A program made the translations under genes and the position numbers. From the NCBI GenBank assembly GCA_018829445.1, contig JAHJTV010000030.1:1-64000 (forward strand): 64,000 bases of DNA, in the 5' to 3' direction. Origin of the DNA: a bacterium. Its GTDB lineage: Bacteria; SAR324; XYD2-FULL-50-16. The notes below the pieces were generated by a model. It made no database searches. It was not told where the DNA came from and saw nothing but the letters and a program-made list of their open reading frames with translations. How positions within the stretch are numbered: the first letter of the stretch is position 1; every line of letters begins with the position of its first letter. Of the stretch, positions 1 through 8,607 are shown one piece after another.

Positions 1-397
1 AATCTACTTACTGCCTGAGCGGCGTCCGGTATAAAGATAGCGTGATCCTATTTTAGGCTCTTGTATGGAATCCCCAATCAAGTTGAGGACAGGCATTGGG
101 AACCTATCGCTCTGATGCCAAGGGAGCGGTTCAAGTGGGAATCACCCATAATAATCTGAGTACCGATGCAGGGAAAAGGGGCGGATCAACTCGTAGTAGT
201 GATGAAACTTCTGTAATGGAAGTGGAGCACAGGGGTTGACCAGCCTGTTTAACCAAATAGTCTACCGGAGACGGGAGGAACTTCCTGATTAAACAAACAC
301 TCGTTGGTTTAGTGGAGCTGGAAGAGCCGTATGAATCGAGAGGTTCACGTCCGGTTCTGTGAGAGGCTGAGGGGGAAGTTCCCTCGGCCTACTCGAC
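1..397 (+). mobile_element. Group II intron, 3' part (domains V and VI), no RT ORF
   Basis: Positions 324-357 form a 34-nt domain V: GAGCCG at the 5' side, GGTTC at the 3' side, with an internal GAATC..GGTTC stem. It is followed by a domain VI hairpin (about 365-388) and a CCTACTCGAC 3' end at about 397, as in bacterial group II introns. Upstream sequence (about 1-215) matches, motif by motif, the inverted fragment at 47838-48309, so it belongs to domains I-III of the same intron family. There is no reverse transcriptase frame between these parts, so the intron is ORF-less or has lost its ORF. The 5' end lies outside the window. A 60-residue frame at 331-513 runs through domain V and is not a gene. 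Confidence 0.8.
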
Positions 398-693
398 TAT
401 CGCCTCTGGTGAACACAAGTTATACGATTTTTGCAAAGACTATCTTCAAATTGAAATCCGTGCAGCTGCCGGCTATAATGATGTTAGCGCGCGGCACGAA
501 GTCGCATAGTTGAGTGCATTCAGGGGTAGCTACCTAAAATACCTGGTATGTTCCTACTAGTCCCTACCCGGGCATGCTTGCCACGCGCTGTTGTGGTTGG
601 TGTGAAGCCCCGGGGACAAGTGTACCGAATTGGGTCAGAGCAGCTCATGTGATTGGAAAACGGCTTAAAGTTGAATTTATATAGCCTATGGCA

Positions 694-786
694 GCATAAC
701 AAGTTACTGCACCGAAGCATTATCGTCGCTACGCTACGCTACGCTACGCTACGCTCCCCAAAAATCCGGTAAGCATAGCGTTTAAT
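694..786 (+). repeat. attC-like integron recombination site (tentative)
   Basis: GCATAACAAG at 694 and TAGCGTTTAATC ending near 787 resemble the outer core sites of attC elements (RYYYAAC ... GTTRRRY). The inner segments TGCACCG and CCGGTAAGCA can partly pair, and the 93-base length fits the attC range. The pairing is imperfect and GTTTAAT is not a canonical right core. No integrase or cassette array is visible. Treat as a candidate only. Confidence 0.35.
727..755. repeat. CGCTA pentanucleotide tandem repeat
   Basis: Five perfect CGCTA units plus a partial sixth (29 bases). It sits in the centre of the attC-like element, where GCTACGCT-type loop sequence is common. It may be a slippage expansion of that loop. 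Confidence 0.85.
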
Positions 787-818
787 CAGGCACGTCATTG
801 CGATATTATAATTCCGTT

Positions 819-2135
819 TTACCCGGGGAATCTTTTTTCTACCCAGTCAAAAAAAACTCCCTGCCAGAGGTGGGACGCTCCCAATTGACAATGTTCATGT
901 CCTCCCTCTTCTTCAGTAAACACTCTTAATTCCACACTATGGGCATTAGTCAGGGCGTTCTTGAAATCAACAGCATGGCTTAGCGGCATAAAATGGTCCT
1001 TTTCACCAGCTAGTATCAGCACGTCGCTTTTGATATTGGCGGATACGGTCTTCAAAGTGTATTTGCTGAATACATCGAAAATTGTGATGGGTTCCCTTAC
1101 TCCCATCGTCCACTGGGCATTACGGATCCCCCACCTTAGATTCGGCGTGGTTTTCATTTTTAGTTTCAGCAACAGGTTAATCGCGTCAAGGAAATCCAGG
1201 TTATAAAGGTGTTTGACAATGCCCGGAGCAACATGAAAGGCGATTTCCTGATAGTCATGGAATTGATCAAATGCCACAACCCCATCGATGCGGTTATCAA
1301 AAGCTGCAGCGCTCGGAGCCAAGTATCCGCCCATGCTCATGCCGATCAGCACAATTTTTCTTTTTTGGGAATATTGATTATAGAATTCATCCAGCACAGC
1401 ACCGGTCGGTTTTTCCCACTCGTGTGTAAAAATAAGGTTTTGTTCCCTAATGATCGATCCCTGTCCGGGCCCTTCATAGATCAAAGTAGAATATCCCCGA
1501 TCCAGAGCCGGTTTTACGATTACAAAATACAATTCCTCCAGGGTGGAATCATAACCGCCGCAGGCAACAATCAACGGTTTCTTCCCATCATCCCCCTTGG
1601 CCGGAAAATAGATCGCTTTCAACTGATGTTCACCATAAGGAACCTTAATAATCTTGTAATCGACCTTTAGTGTGTTCAGACCTTCATAGAATACCTCCTG
1701 GTTTTTACGAAACACCTTCGATCGACGGGTATCATCAGGATCCAGAAAGAATTCGGCTGTACGATAGTAGTTATGTGCACGTAACAAAGCCAGTCCTCGA
1801 CTGGTAGGATTGGTTAAACTCCTTCCCATCCATTCAACCCTAGCGCCGGTTTTTTCCCACTCTGTAAACCAACTCTCCTCTTCCCCTTGTTTGATTTTTT
1901 GAATTGTACCCAGAATTTCAGCTGTATCCCCACCCCCACTCGGAATATGACCAAAAGCTCTCAAGGTGTTAAAGTGATAGGGTTGATCGGCATAAAATCG
2001 ATCTATGCCCCGGGGTACAGGTTTGACCAACCAAATGAACAGAAGGATCAATAAAGCTGATCCGATTATCAGGAACAGCCGGTTTTTTCTGACAGTTAAC
2101 CAGCCTGATTGTATATTTTTGCGGTTTTCAATCAT
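819..2135 (-). CDS. Membrane-anchored alpha/beta hydrolase (FrsA/DUF1100-like)
   Basis: Predicted serine hydrolase of 438 residues. A single hydrophobic segment (about 19-38) after a basic N-terminus suggests a signal anchor with the enzyme domain outside the cytoplasm. An N-terminal helical part (about 50-165) precedes the alpha/beta hydrolase fold. The nucleophile elbow GMSMGG places Ser267, GEKDH gives Asp380 and GGHEH gives His413, so the triad looks complete. The arrangement recalls FrsA / 2,6-dihydroxypseudooxynicotine hydrolase-type enzymes; the substrate cannot be told. It is divergent from the AraC-type regulator at 2306, which may control it through the shared 170-bp gap. Confidence 0.8.
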   Translation of the reverse strand: MIENRKNIQSGWLTVRKNRLFLIIGSALLILLFIWLVKPVPRGIDRFYADQPYHFNTLRAFGHIPSGGGDTAEILGTIQKIKQGEEESWFTEWEKTGARVEWMGRSLTNPTSRGLALLRAHNYYRTAEFFLDPDDTRRSKVFRKNQEVFYEGLNTLKVDYKIIKVPYGEHQLKAIYFPAKGDDGKKPLIVACGGYDSTLEELYFVIVKPALDRGYSTLIYEGPGQGSIIREQNLIFTHEWEKPTGAVLDEFYNQYSQKRKIVLIGMSMGGYLAPSAAAFDNRIDGVVAFDQFHDYQEIAFHVAPGIVKHLYNLDFLDAINLLLKLKMKTTPNLRWGIRNAQWTMGVREPITIFDVFSKYTLKTVSANIKSDVLILAGEKDHFMPLSHAVDFKNALTNAHSVELRVFTEEEGGHEHCQLGASHLWQGVFFDWVEKRFPG

Positions 2136-2305
2136 AACATGACCTTTATTATAGGGTTATTAAGCGACAATTGACTTGCTTTCCACTCATAACCAGTATT
2201 ATCGTGAAGTGAATTTGATGCGCCAATGTCTTTTTGCGCCTAAAATGATGTTTTCTGCGCCAGATTTCAATCCAACTTCATCAATTCAAGATCCGTTAGA
2301 AGGAT

Positions 2306-3322
2306 ATGACCGCCTCTGAAAAACCGAAAAAACCGACGGCTACGATTGGCCTGATCAACCGATTGTTAGAAATTACCTCGAATTTGGGTTTTGATTCAAA
2401 TGATCTGCTTGCAGTTATCGATTTAGACGTCGAATCGCTGCAAGATCCCAATCGTCGGGTTCCCCTGGAAAAACTATTCAAAATAACAGAAGCAGCCGTG
2501 AGGTTGACGGGCGACGATGCCTTGGGAATCCATGCAGGTGAGTCGATTCGACCGGGTCTTTTTCATATCGTTGGGTATATTGCCATGAACAGTCGGACTG
2601 TTCGGGAGGCTTTGGGGCATTATATTCGATATGAGAAACTGATTTGCGAAAATGACAGGATCGTTCTACAGGAGCAGGAAAACCGGGCTACGATTTTTCT
2701 CGATTTTCGATATCCTGAAACCGGGTACTTCGTTTATCGGGTCGAAGCAGTTATTGTAACCTGGATTGTATATATCCGCTGGATCACCGGAACTGATGTT
2801 ATCCCGATACAAGTCTTTTTTAAACATCCCCAGCCACTCTATGTCGATGAATATCACAGGGTATTCCGGGCGCCGCTTAAATTTGAGTCTGATATAACCG
2901 GATTGGAGTTGGAAAATTCGGTGCTGGATCTTCCATTGGTTGAAGCAAATCAGGATCTGCTGGTTTGGTTTGAGAAGCAAGCCGGGGAACTATTAGCAAA
3001 TCTTCAATCCGAGCAACGGTTGACGGTTGAAATAACCAATGTTGTCATCAATCGCTATCAGGGGAAAGATCCGGGTGCCGGAGAGGTCGCAGAAAAACTT
3101 GGACTCAGTGTCCGCTCGCTACACAGAAAACTGCAGCAGGAAAACACCACTTATAAAGGGATCATTAATAAATGCAGAAAAGACATGGCTCTGCAATATC
3201 TATCCAATAAGGATCTGGCTATCTACGAGATTGCATTTCTGCTCGGTTACTCCGAAACCTCCGCCTTTTACCGCGCCTTTAAAAGATGGACGGGAACTTC
3301 CCCAAGTAACTATCGAAAATAA
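2306..3322 (+). CDS. AraC-family transcriptional regulator
   Basis: 338 residues. The N-terminal two thirds match the arabinose-binding-like domain found in OruR/ArgR-type AraC regulators. The C-terminal about 100 residues hold the double helix-turn-helix (EVAEKLGLSVRSLHRKLQ, then YEIAFLLGYSETSAFYRAFK and GTSPSNYRK). It should bind DNA and respond to a small ligand. It is divergent from the hydrolase at 819-2135, the most likely target. Length and domain order are normal for the subfamily. The start at 2306 is the first ATG and lacks a strong ribosome binding site. Confidence 0.88.
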   Translation: MTASEKPKKPTATIGLINRLLEITSNLGFDSNDLLAVIDLDVESLQDPNRRVPLEKLFKITEAAVRLTGDDALGIHAGESIRPGLFHIVGYIAMNSRTVREALGHYIRYEKLICENDRIVLQEQENRATIFLDFRYPETGYFVYRVEAVIVTWIVYIRWITGTDVIPIQVFFKHPQPLYVDEYHRVFRAPLKFESDITGLELENSVLDLPLVEANQDLLVWFEKQAGELLANLQSEQRLTVEITNVVINRYQGKDPGAGEVAEKLGLSVRSLHRKLQQENTTYKGIINKCRKDMALQYLSNKDLAIYEIAFLLGYSETSAFYRAFKRWTGTSPSNYRK

Positions 3323-3339
3323 AAAATCCGGAGTTTTCA

Positions 3340-3560
3340 ATAGGTGGGGGTCAGGTCTTTCATTTTGCTGATCAGGTACTCTCCCAATGATTTATGGTAG
3401 TTTTTCGTCGGTTCCAGACCAAAGACAACCTTTTCAAAGGAATACCTGGCCTTCTTCTCCTCGGTATGAGTAATGAGCTATTCAAAACCTTGTTGGTTAT
3501 TCTCAATGACAAGCTTTCTTAAAGGGGTATGCCCATTCGCATTCGCATCCCCAAAAGAAA
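3340..3560 (-). pseudogene. IS110-family transposase remnant
   Basis: Read on the minus strand, this stretch gives ENNQQGFE, a TAG stop near 3478, then KVVFGLEPTKNYHKSLGEYL. This matches the N-terminal DEDD-domain region of IS110-type transposases (VxGxEPTGxYxxxLxxxL). Only this piece is left and it carries an in-frame stop. No IS ends were found. A GGGGTCAGGTCTTTC motif borders it at 3347-3361. Confidence 0.6.
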
Positions 3561-3611
3561 GCACGGTGCTTCTCCTTGGCTATTGTTCAGTAACCCAAGC
3601 AAGGATATGAG

Positions 3612-3972
3612 ATGGTTGATGATTCATTTATACAGGAAGTGACGTTAAGGTTATTTCAGTCCCTTAACACGGAAGTATCTCTGCATCAGGTCTTGATTTA
3701 CTTCAATTCTGTATTTCCCGTTGATAATATCCATATCGTATCTTTTACCGTGAAGATGGAACCGTTCGTTATTTGTTGTCTGCTACTAAAGAAGCCGGCT
3801 TTTTAATGGATGGAAAAGTTGTTCTCTCGAAACGTGCGAAGAAGGAAGGACGATGGTTCGAGGCACGATTTTTCTGGACGAGATCGGAGATCTACTTTTA
3901 ACCGTTCAAGTCAAACTGCTCCGAGTTCTTCAGGAAAAATCCCTTTTTCGGGTTGGAGGAGATTTGTCTTAA
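3612..3972 (+). pseudogene. Sigma-54-dependent activator, decayed
   Basis: The first frame (from 3612) encodes FIQEVTLRLFQSLNTEVSL, resembling the GAF-type sensor start of sigma-54 activators. Near 3750 the frame shifts, and [16 protein letters not shown] continues the same domain. At 3862-3972 a second frame reads [13 protein letters not shown], then [10 protein letters not shown] and RVGGDLS-stop. That is the Walker B/GAFTGA-proximal part of the AAA+ domain. Most of the sensor and AAA+ core and the whole DNA-binding end are missing. A dead gene with at least one frameshift and a large deletion. Confidence 0.7.
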
Positions 3973-4060
3973 GGTGATTTAGGTGATTTGCCTATAACAA
4001 ATGATTAGTATGCCACAAAACAAGACTTGGCCCCTTTTATGGGGCACTAGATCATCCGAC

Positions 4061-4333
4061 TTACCCTGCTTTTTTAGAAATTTCTGTATCTAGATTTTCA
4101 GTCTCTTTTTTAAGTAGATAGTTCACATCATGTTGCCAAATTGGTTGTAATTTTACGATAGTGCTACCTGGCACTCCAATGTTTAACAATAGATTTTTAA
4201 TCTTGGAGATCTCATTTTCTGTATTTTTTTTGATATCAGCATACTTTTTTGCTGCTTCTTCGATTTGAACAACAATCTTTTGCTTTTCCAATGTTGTCTT
4301 GTTCATAATACCTCCATATTCAAGGGTATTCAA
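4061..4333 (-). CDS. Small hypothetical protein, coiled-coil-like
   Basis: 90 residues from the first ATG, or 80 from the internal MNKTTLEKQ start at 4303. That start is preceded by GGAGGTATTA on the coding strand, a good ribosome binding site, and is therefore preferred. The protein is charged and helical (KKYADIKKNTENEISKIKNLL), ending in DTEISKKAG. There is no signal peptide, membrane segment or motif I recognise. It stands alone between the dead-gene patch and the Hsp20 genes, so context does not help. Confidence 0.5.
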   Translation of the reverse strand: MNTLEYGGIMNKTTLEKQKIVVQIEEAAKKYADIKKNTENEISKIKNLLLNIGVPGSTIVKLQPIWQHDVNYLLKKETENLDTEISKKAG

Positions 4334-4699
4334 TTTGACATAAATGATATTTTTCCTATGAAAAAAAGATGCACTTTAAATCTATGAGTCTATTATAATT
4401 GTTTCATGTGGAATAATATCTTATAGTTTCATCGAAATTGAATATAATGTTTTCTTAAAAGCTTATGAAAGTACTGCCCAACCGATAGAAAAGGGATGGT
4501 AAATGTGTCCTCTGACATTTATTATTAAGCTGTCGGCAATTTTGTTCCCGACTGCTGGGTCTTTCTGTTTTCAGAGTATGAAGAGAAATCATATGATTCA
4601 TCTTACTGTAAACGTAAATGAATCTGCGACAGGAACGCGGTTAGCCGTGCTCTTGTCGCATCAATAATTCGGCAATCGAGAAACCGGGTACTGATTGTT
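4334..4699. other. Intergenic region downstream of hsp20
   Basis: AT-rich, no gene seen. The only structure is the hairpin at 4625-4660, listed separately. The left half probably holds the promoter of the small minus-strand gene at 4061. Confidence 0.5.
4625..4660 (-). terminator. Hairpin after hsp20 gene
   Basis: TGCGACA and TGTCGCA arms enclose about 22 bases, 40 bases past the stop of the Hsp20 gene at 4700. There is no clear T-run, so termination is only likely. Confidence 0.4.
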
Positions 4700-5104
4700 C
4701 TAATTCACCGAAATCATTTTTGGCTGCTTATCGGGCGCTTTCGGCAGCGTAAGGAGTAAAACACCATCCGTCATGGTCGCATTAATTCCGTTTTGATCGA
4801 TTTCGTTCGACAACTCGAAACTTCGCGAGAAGTGACCGATGTTATACTCGGTATACAACGGTTTCAGATTGGAGTATGGTGAAGAATCGATCTCCCCGTC
4901 TATGGCGAGAACATTCTTCTCTATTTTTACTCTAATTTTTTCTTTGCTGACACCGGGCATATCCATATATACTAAAAGCTCTTTGTCTGTTTCCACAATA
5001 TCGGTATTTGGAAGATAAACTTTTCCTGGGATTGTTGGTTCAGACTTGGTTTGAACTTCTTTTTTATCCTGGACAGTGATTTCCTTTTTTTCTTTGTCAT
5101 TCAT
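4700..5104 (-). CDS. Hsp20/alpha-crystallin family small heat shock protein
   Basis: ATP-independent holdase chaperone, 134 residues. The alpha-crystallin domain runs from about residue 35 to the end, with the typical ELLVYMDMPGVSKEKIRVKIE start and the closing GVLLLTLPKA strand. The N-terminus is short, charged and Lys/Glu-rich. ATG is preceded by GGAGGTTATC on the coding strand. It follows the second hsp20 gene by about 50 bases in the same direction, so the two likely form an operon. Confidence 0.9.
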   Translation of the reverse strand: MNDKEKKEITVQDKKEVQTKSEPTIPGKVYLPNTDIVETDKELLVYMDMPGVSKEKIRVKIEKNVLAIDGEIDSSPYSNLKPLYTEYNIGHFSRSFELSNEIDQNGINATMTDGVLLLTLPKAPDKQPKMISVN

Positions 5105-5153
5105 GATAACCTCCTTTCCGAAGATTGCAGTATTTCATTAGCGTGTTAAAATA

Positions 5154-5576
5154 TCAGTTTATATCGATCATTTTTGGCTTATCACTTTCTGCCCTTGGCA
5201 TGACAACTCTCAATATGCCATTCTCATAATCCGCCTTGACTTGGTTGATGTCCACCGTCACCGGTAGCTTCATTGTCCGGTTAAATTTATAAGCATGCCG
5301 TTCTAATCGATGAACACTTGCTTTTTCCGGATAATTGTTTTTTCTCTCACCGGAAATGGTGATCAGGTTGTCTTTTATTTGAACCTCAATTTCATCTTTT
5401 TTCACTCCCGGAACTTCTGCCATCAATATTATGTTATCTCCCTCCTGAAAGAGATTGGTGGAAGGAAATGTTCCTCGACTGGTGGTGCTGAGACCAAAGT
5501 AATCAGAAGTACTGGCCGCTTCAACCGCTTCCTGAAGAGCCAAAAGTGTATCTAAAGCACTTGAAAACCTAAACAT
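5154..5576 (-). CDS. Hsp20/alpha-crystallin family small heat shock protein
   Basis: Small heat shock chaperone of 140 residues when started at MFRFSSALDTLLAL. That ATG has GGGAGG five bases upstream on the coding strand, so a longer frame reaching 5654 is rejected. The N-terminal arm (1-38) is followed by the alpha-crystallin domain with NIILMAEVPGVKKDEIEVQI and the C-terminal NGILRVVMPRAE strand. First gene of the two-gene hsp20 unit. The promoter must lie in 5577-6129, where GGTCAA-type palindromes cluster. No CIRCE element (TTAGCACTC-N9-GAGTGCTAA) was seen. Confidence 0.9.
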   Translation of the reverse strand: MFRFSSALDTLLALQEAVEAASTSDYFGLSTTSRGTFPSTNLFQEGDNIILMAEVPGVKKDEIEVQIKDNLITISGERKNNYPEKASVHRLERHAYKFNRTMKLPVTVDINQVKADYENGILRVVMPRAESDKPKMIDIN

Positions 5577-5809
5577 TTGGACCTCCCTATAACAAGAGTT
5601 AAAGCATTTCCTGTCCACACCGAAAACATTTTGATTTGTTATCAACACAATCAATCATATGTCTTGGCCTTCCAGATGAAATGCAGCATAAGATGGTGTG
5701 GACTGAAAAGACCAAGTATCATATTTGAAAAAATTTTCAGCAACCGGCGTGCCAAGACAAAAATCCAACAATATTACAAATAGTTAATGCCGAGATTGGA
5801 GTTTAGTCA

Positions 5810-6071
5810 GGTCAATTTGATTAAATCAGATATATTTTAGGAAACAAAAGCGTAGGTCAATTTGACCGATCCGGTTCATTTTGACCTTATGCTTAGGTGG
5901 GTCGCCGTTCAGCTGTCGAATTGTCGATTTCAGATTCAGGCCAAATAATCTCGATAAAAAGCAGTTTGTTTTCAGGTTTTATACTACTCATAGTCTGTAT
6001 TGCCTTTAAAACCAATTGTATTATATAATATGGCAAAAGAATTTGACGTTTATCAGGAAGGTCAATTAGCC
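5810..6071. promoter_or_regulatory. Cluster of GGTCAA-TTGACC palindromes between chaperone genes
   Basis: GGTCAATTTGACC at 5855-5867 is a perfect 13-base palindrome. Partial copies lie at 5810-5821 (GGTCAATTTGAT), 5873-5886 (GGTTCATTTTGACC) and 6060-6071 (GGTCAATTAGCC). They sit in the divergent gap between the hsp20 pair and the J-protein gene. They look like an operator array for a shared regulator. The factor is unknown. Confidence 0.45.
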
Positions 6072-6129
6072 AAATAATTGATATTAGGTTTATATTGATG
6101 GTTTCATTGTACTGAGCTTTGGTAAAGCG

Positions 6130-6786
6130 ATGAAAGATTATTATTTGCTGTTGGGAGTTAATAAAGAAGCTGACAAGAATGAAATTAAGAAAGCATATCG
6201 AGATTCAGCCAAGAGGTTCCACCCGGACGGGGGAAACATAACAAAAGATTCAAAAAAATTCAGGGAAATAACTGAGGCCTATGAAACGCTTAGTGATAAT
6301 GGTAGACGTAAGGAATACGATAAGAGTTTCACAAATCGTATTCCGATAACTCCGCCTTTCGATGTTGAGTCCTTAAAACCCATTCATTCGTGTTTTAAAC
6401 ATAATCCAAATCCTTATGTTCAAGATTTTACACAAGATTATCAGCCCGAGTCTTTTAGCAGAAACATTAGGGGTAAGAAATCTATTAATTATGTTATCCA
6501 TTTGACACCTCAGGAAAACCAACATGATATTGAATATCCTTATACTATCAATATCGTAAAACCATGTCCTCACTGTAACAGCCTTTTTTCAGGATTTGTG
6601 TTTTTTTGCCCTCGATGCAATGGTAGTCAATATCTTTATGAAAAAAAAGAATTGATTATAAACATACCACAAGGCATTGAAAACGGCACCTGTGTTCATT
6701 TGGATTTGGACCATGTCGGACTTAGTGAAGTGAGTTTGAAAGTAAAAATATTGGTTTCATCAGATCGGGCAGAATACTGGTTTTAG
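6130..6786 (+). CDS. DnaJ-like co-chaperone with reduced zinc-finger region
   Basis: 218 residues. The J-domain (1-66) has the HPD motif at 31-33 that stimulates DnaK-type ATPase activity. A central linker follows, then only two CxxC motifs (Cys146/149 and Cys160/163) where DnaJ has four. Next is a beta-rich stretch (IINIPQGIENGTCVHLDL) like the first substrate-binding domain of DnaJ. The second beta domain and dimerisation end are missing, so the protein is about 60% of DnaJ length. It faces the hsp20 pair across a shared regulatory gap, suggesting a stress role. Possibly a specialised J-protein; the partner Hsp70 is not in the window. Confidence 0.82.
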   Translation: MKDYYLLLGVNKEADKNEIKKAYRDSAKRFHPDGGNITKDSKKFREITEAYETLSDNGRRKEYDKSFTNRIPITPPFDVESLKPIHSCFKHNPNPYVQDFTQDYQPESFSRNIRGKKSINYVIHLTPQENQHDIEYPYTINIVKPCPHCNSLFSGFVFFCPRCNGSQYLYEKKELIINIPQGIENGTCVHLDLDHVGLSEVSLKVKILVSSDRAEYWF

Positions 6787-6846
6787 TCTATTCTCCACTC
6801 ATCTTTCGACGAAGTTTAAAATCTGGTATGAACGTGAGAAAGAATC

Positions 6847-6868
6847 GGGGGTCAGGTTTTTTGACCCC
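6847..6868. terminator. Bidirectional terminator hairpin
   Basis: GGGGTCA-N7-TGACCCC followed by AAATCTTTTTT on the plus strand. It lies between the convergent J-protein and amidohydrolase genes. The GGGGTCAGGT half is shared with 3347-3356. Confidence 0.7.
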
Positions 6869-6908
6869 AAATCTTTTTTGAGGTAGACAGAAGGTATAAT
6901 CTCCTTAA

Positions 6909-8492
6909 TCAGGTTATCACCCTGCCGGACGTCAAGCTGTTTAACAACATGCTGCTTACCCCCATCCCCGGTTTGTAGGGCTCGCCATTAAGATAAAGTT
7001 GTTCTGCTTTTAAAGATTTGAGATCGGTTTTGTCCAATTCAAGGGGATTTTTGTTTAACAGGGTCATGTCTGCAATTTTGCCTGTTTCAAGACTTCCCCT
7101 GTCTTTTTCATCAAATGATGTCCAGGCTACTTCGTAGGTGTACAGTTTCAAGGCTTCCTGGATGGATAAAGATTGAGAATCGTCATAGGGGTGATTGCAG
7201 CAAAAGTACATCCCTTCGATGGGATCTGGGTGGGTCACCGGAGCATCTGAACCCCCACTGACATGAATTCCGCTATCCACCATTGTTCTTAGAGCGGAGC
7301 TGGTAAGAACCCGATCACCGAGGATTTTCTGCAGGTATTCAACGGGTTCGAGATCTGTTCCCAGAAATCCCGGCTGCAAAGTTATGCCGATGCCAAGCTT
7401 GGCACATCGTTCGATATTCTCTGTACTTAAAAGACAGGCGTGAATGATAGTATGCCGATGATCTTCCCGTGGCGTATCGGTAAGCGCTTTTTCAATGGCG
7501 CTTATGGCTTGATTTATGGCGGCATCACCAATGGCATGCAGTTCTATCTGAAGACCAGCTCTGTTAGCCTCTTTGGCGAACGAAGCCACTTCTTCATCCC
7601 GGTAAAAAAGGATTCCTTTGTTATCAGGTTCATGTGAATATGGTTCAACCAGTGCGGCGTCGCATGCTCCAAAACAGCCATCGAGGGCAGCAGCAAAACA
7701 GCCTCCAATCCTGGGCAGTTTTCGTTTAATCACTTTCTTGACGTCCAGGGTCTGGAAAAAAACTCTGGTTTGAAACCGATTCTTTTTCGCTCTGGCTTTG
7801 GCGATCATATTGACCAGTGTGACATCCATATCTCCCGGAAATCCGATTCCTTCCACAGTATGAATGAGTCCAATCCCTTTTTCCGCTAACAGATCATAGC
7901 CGCCAATAACACTTTTGATCAACTTGGGTAAAGAGATCTTGGAGGTTACATAATCAAGTCCTTCGTAATAGGCTTCATTGAACAGTTGCCCGGAATCGGA
8001 GTTAAATCCACGAAGATTTCTGATCTTTTCCGGATAAAGTTCAATCAGGGCACTGTTCGCTACCAAAGAGTGTCCATCGTAGCAGACAATCAGCAGTGGT
8101 CGTTTTGAATGGATGACATCCAGCTCCTTGCGGGTTATCAGTCGCTGTTCCTCAACACTATGGCTTGAGATGCCAAAACCTACAATAATTTTGCTTTTTT
8201 TATCCTGAGAGGTGAAACGGGTGATTATGTCTCCCATCTCCTTGAAATTTTTGGAGGTGCGCACATCAAAATACTCTCCGGCAATCAAGGCCCAGTTGGA
8301 AAAATGAAGGTGACCATCTCCAAAAGCCGGAATTAATGCGCGTGATCCCAACTCAATAACAGACTGATGGCGTGCAAACTGTTCCGGCAGTTCATCTCCT
8401 ACAAAAACGATCTTACCCCTATCTTCGACCAGATACTTGAATTGATTATTATTCTTGTCACAGGTTACGATTGATCCATGGAATATGTTCAT
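6909..8492 (-). CDS. Amidohydrolase, YtcJ-like (Amidohydro_3)
   Basis: Predicted metal-dependent hydrolase of 527 residues. The start MNIFHGSIVTC is chosen because GGAGAG stands five bases upstream of that ATG; the frame itself extends to 8621. The metal-binding HxH appears as GDGHLHFS, further ligand regions as ELHAIGDA and HACLLS, and the late aspartate as GGSDAPVTHPDP. The C-terminal TGKIADMTLLNKNPL strand is typical of the family. YtcJ-like enzymes cleave amide bonds of varied substrates; none can be named here. Two strong hairpins lie directly upstream and may regulate it. It stands alone on its strand. Confidence 0.85.
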   Translation of the reverse strand: MNIFHGSIVTCDKNNNQFKYLVEDRGKIVFVGDELPEQFARHQSVIELGSRALIPAFGDGHLHFSNWALIAGEYFDVRTSKNFKEMGDIITRFTSQDKKSKIIVGFGISSHSVEEQRLITRKELDVIHSKRPLLIVCYDGHSLVANSALIELYPEKIRNLRGFNSDSGQLFNEAYYEGLDYVTSKISLPKLIKSVIGGYDLLAEKGIGLIHTVEGIGFPGDMDVTLVNMIAKARAKKNRFQTRVFFQTLDVKKVIKRKLPRIGGCFAAALDGCFGACDAALVEPYSHEPDNKGILFYRDEEVASFAKEANRAGLQIELHAIGDAAINQAISAIEKALTDTPREDHRHTIIHACLLSTENIERCAKLGIGITLQPGFLGTDLEPVEYLQKILGDRVLTSSALRTMVDSGIHVSGGSDAPVTHPDPIEGMYFCCNHPYDDSQSLSIQEALKLYTYEVAWTSFDEKDRGSLETGKIADMTLLNKNPLELDKTDLKSLKAEQLYLNGEPYKPGMGVSSMLLNSLTSGRVIT

Positions 8493-8546
8493 TTCTCTCC
8501 TTTTTGTGAGACGAGTGTTGTCATACGTTGATTGCCCAACTGATGC

Positions 8547-8591
8547 CTGGAATACGGGGACATGTGACCGGTACATACCCCCGTATTCCAG
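8547..8591. repeat. Inverted repeat upstream of amidohydrolase
   Basis: Perfect 13-base arms CTGGAATACGGGG (8547-8559) and CCCCGTATTCCAG (8579-8591), 55 bases before the amidohydrolase start. It could fold in the mRNA leader. Confidence 0.8.
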
Positions 8592-8607
8592 CTGAAATGT
8601 GATCATC

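Larger units (their letters stand above)
398..818. other. Intergenic region downstream of the intron
   Basis: No convincing gene. Apart from the attC-like element and CGCTA repeat listed separately, the 420 bases carry only short frames with no ribosome binding site. This is the flank into which the intron inserted, so the interrupted element may have lain here. Confidence 0.5.

Noticed and set aside
331..513. 60-residue frame at the left edge
   Set aside because: It runs through intron domain V and VI and has no ribosome binding site; RNA structure explains the sequence.
727..755. CGCTA repeat as a CRISPR or minisatellite gene feature
   Set aside because: The units are only 5 bases without spacers; it is a simple tandem repeat.
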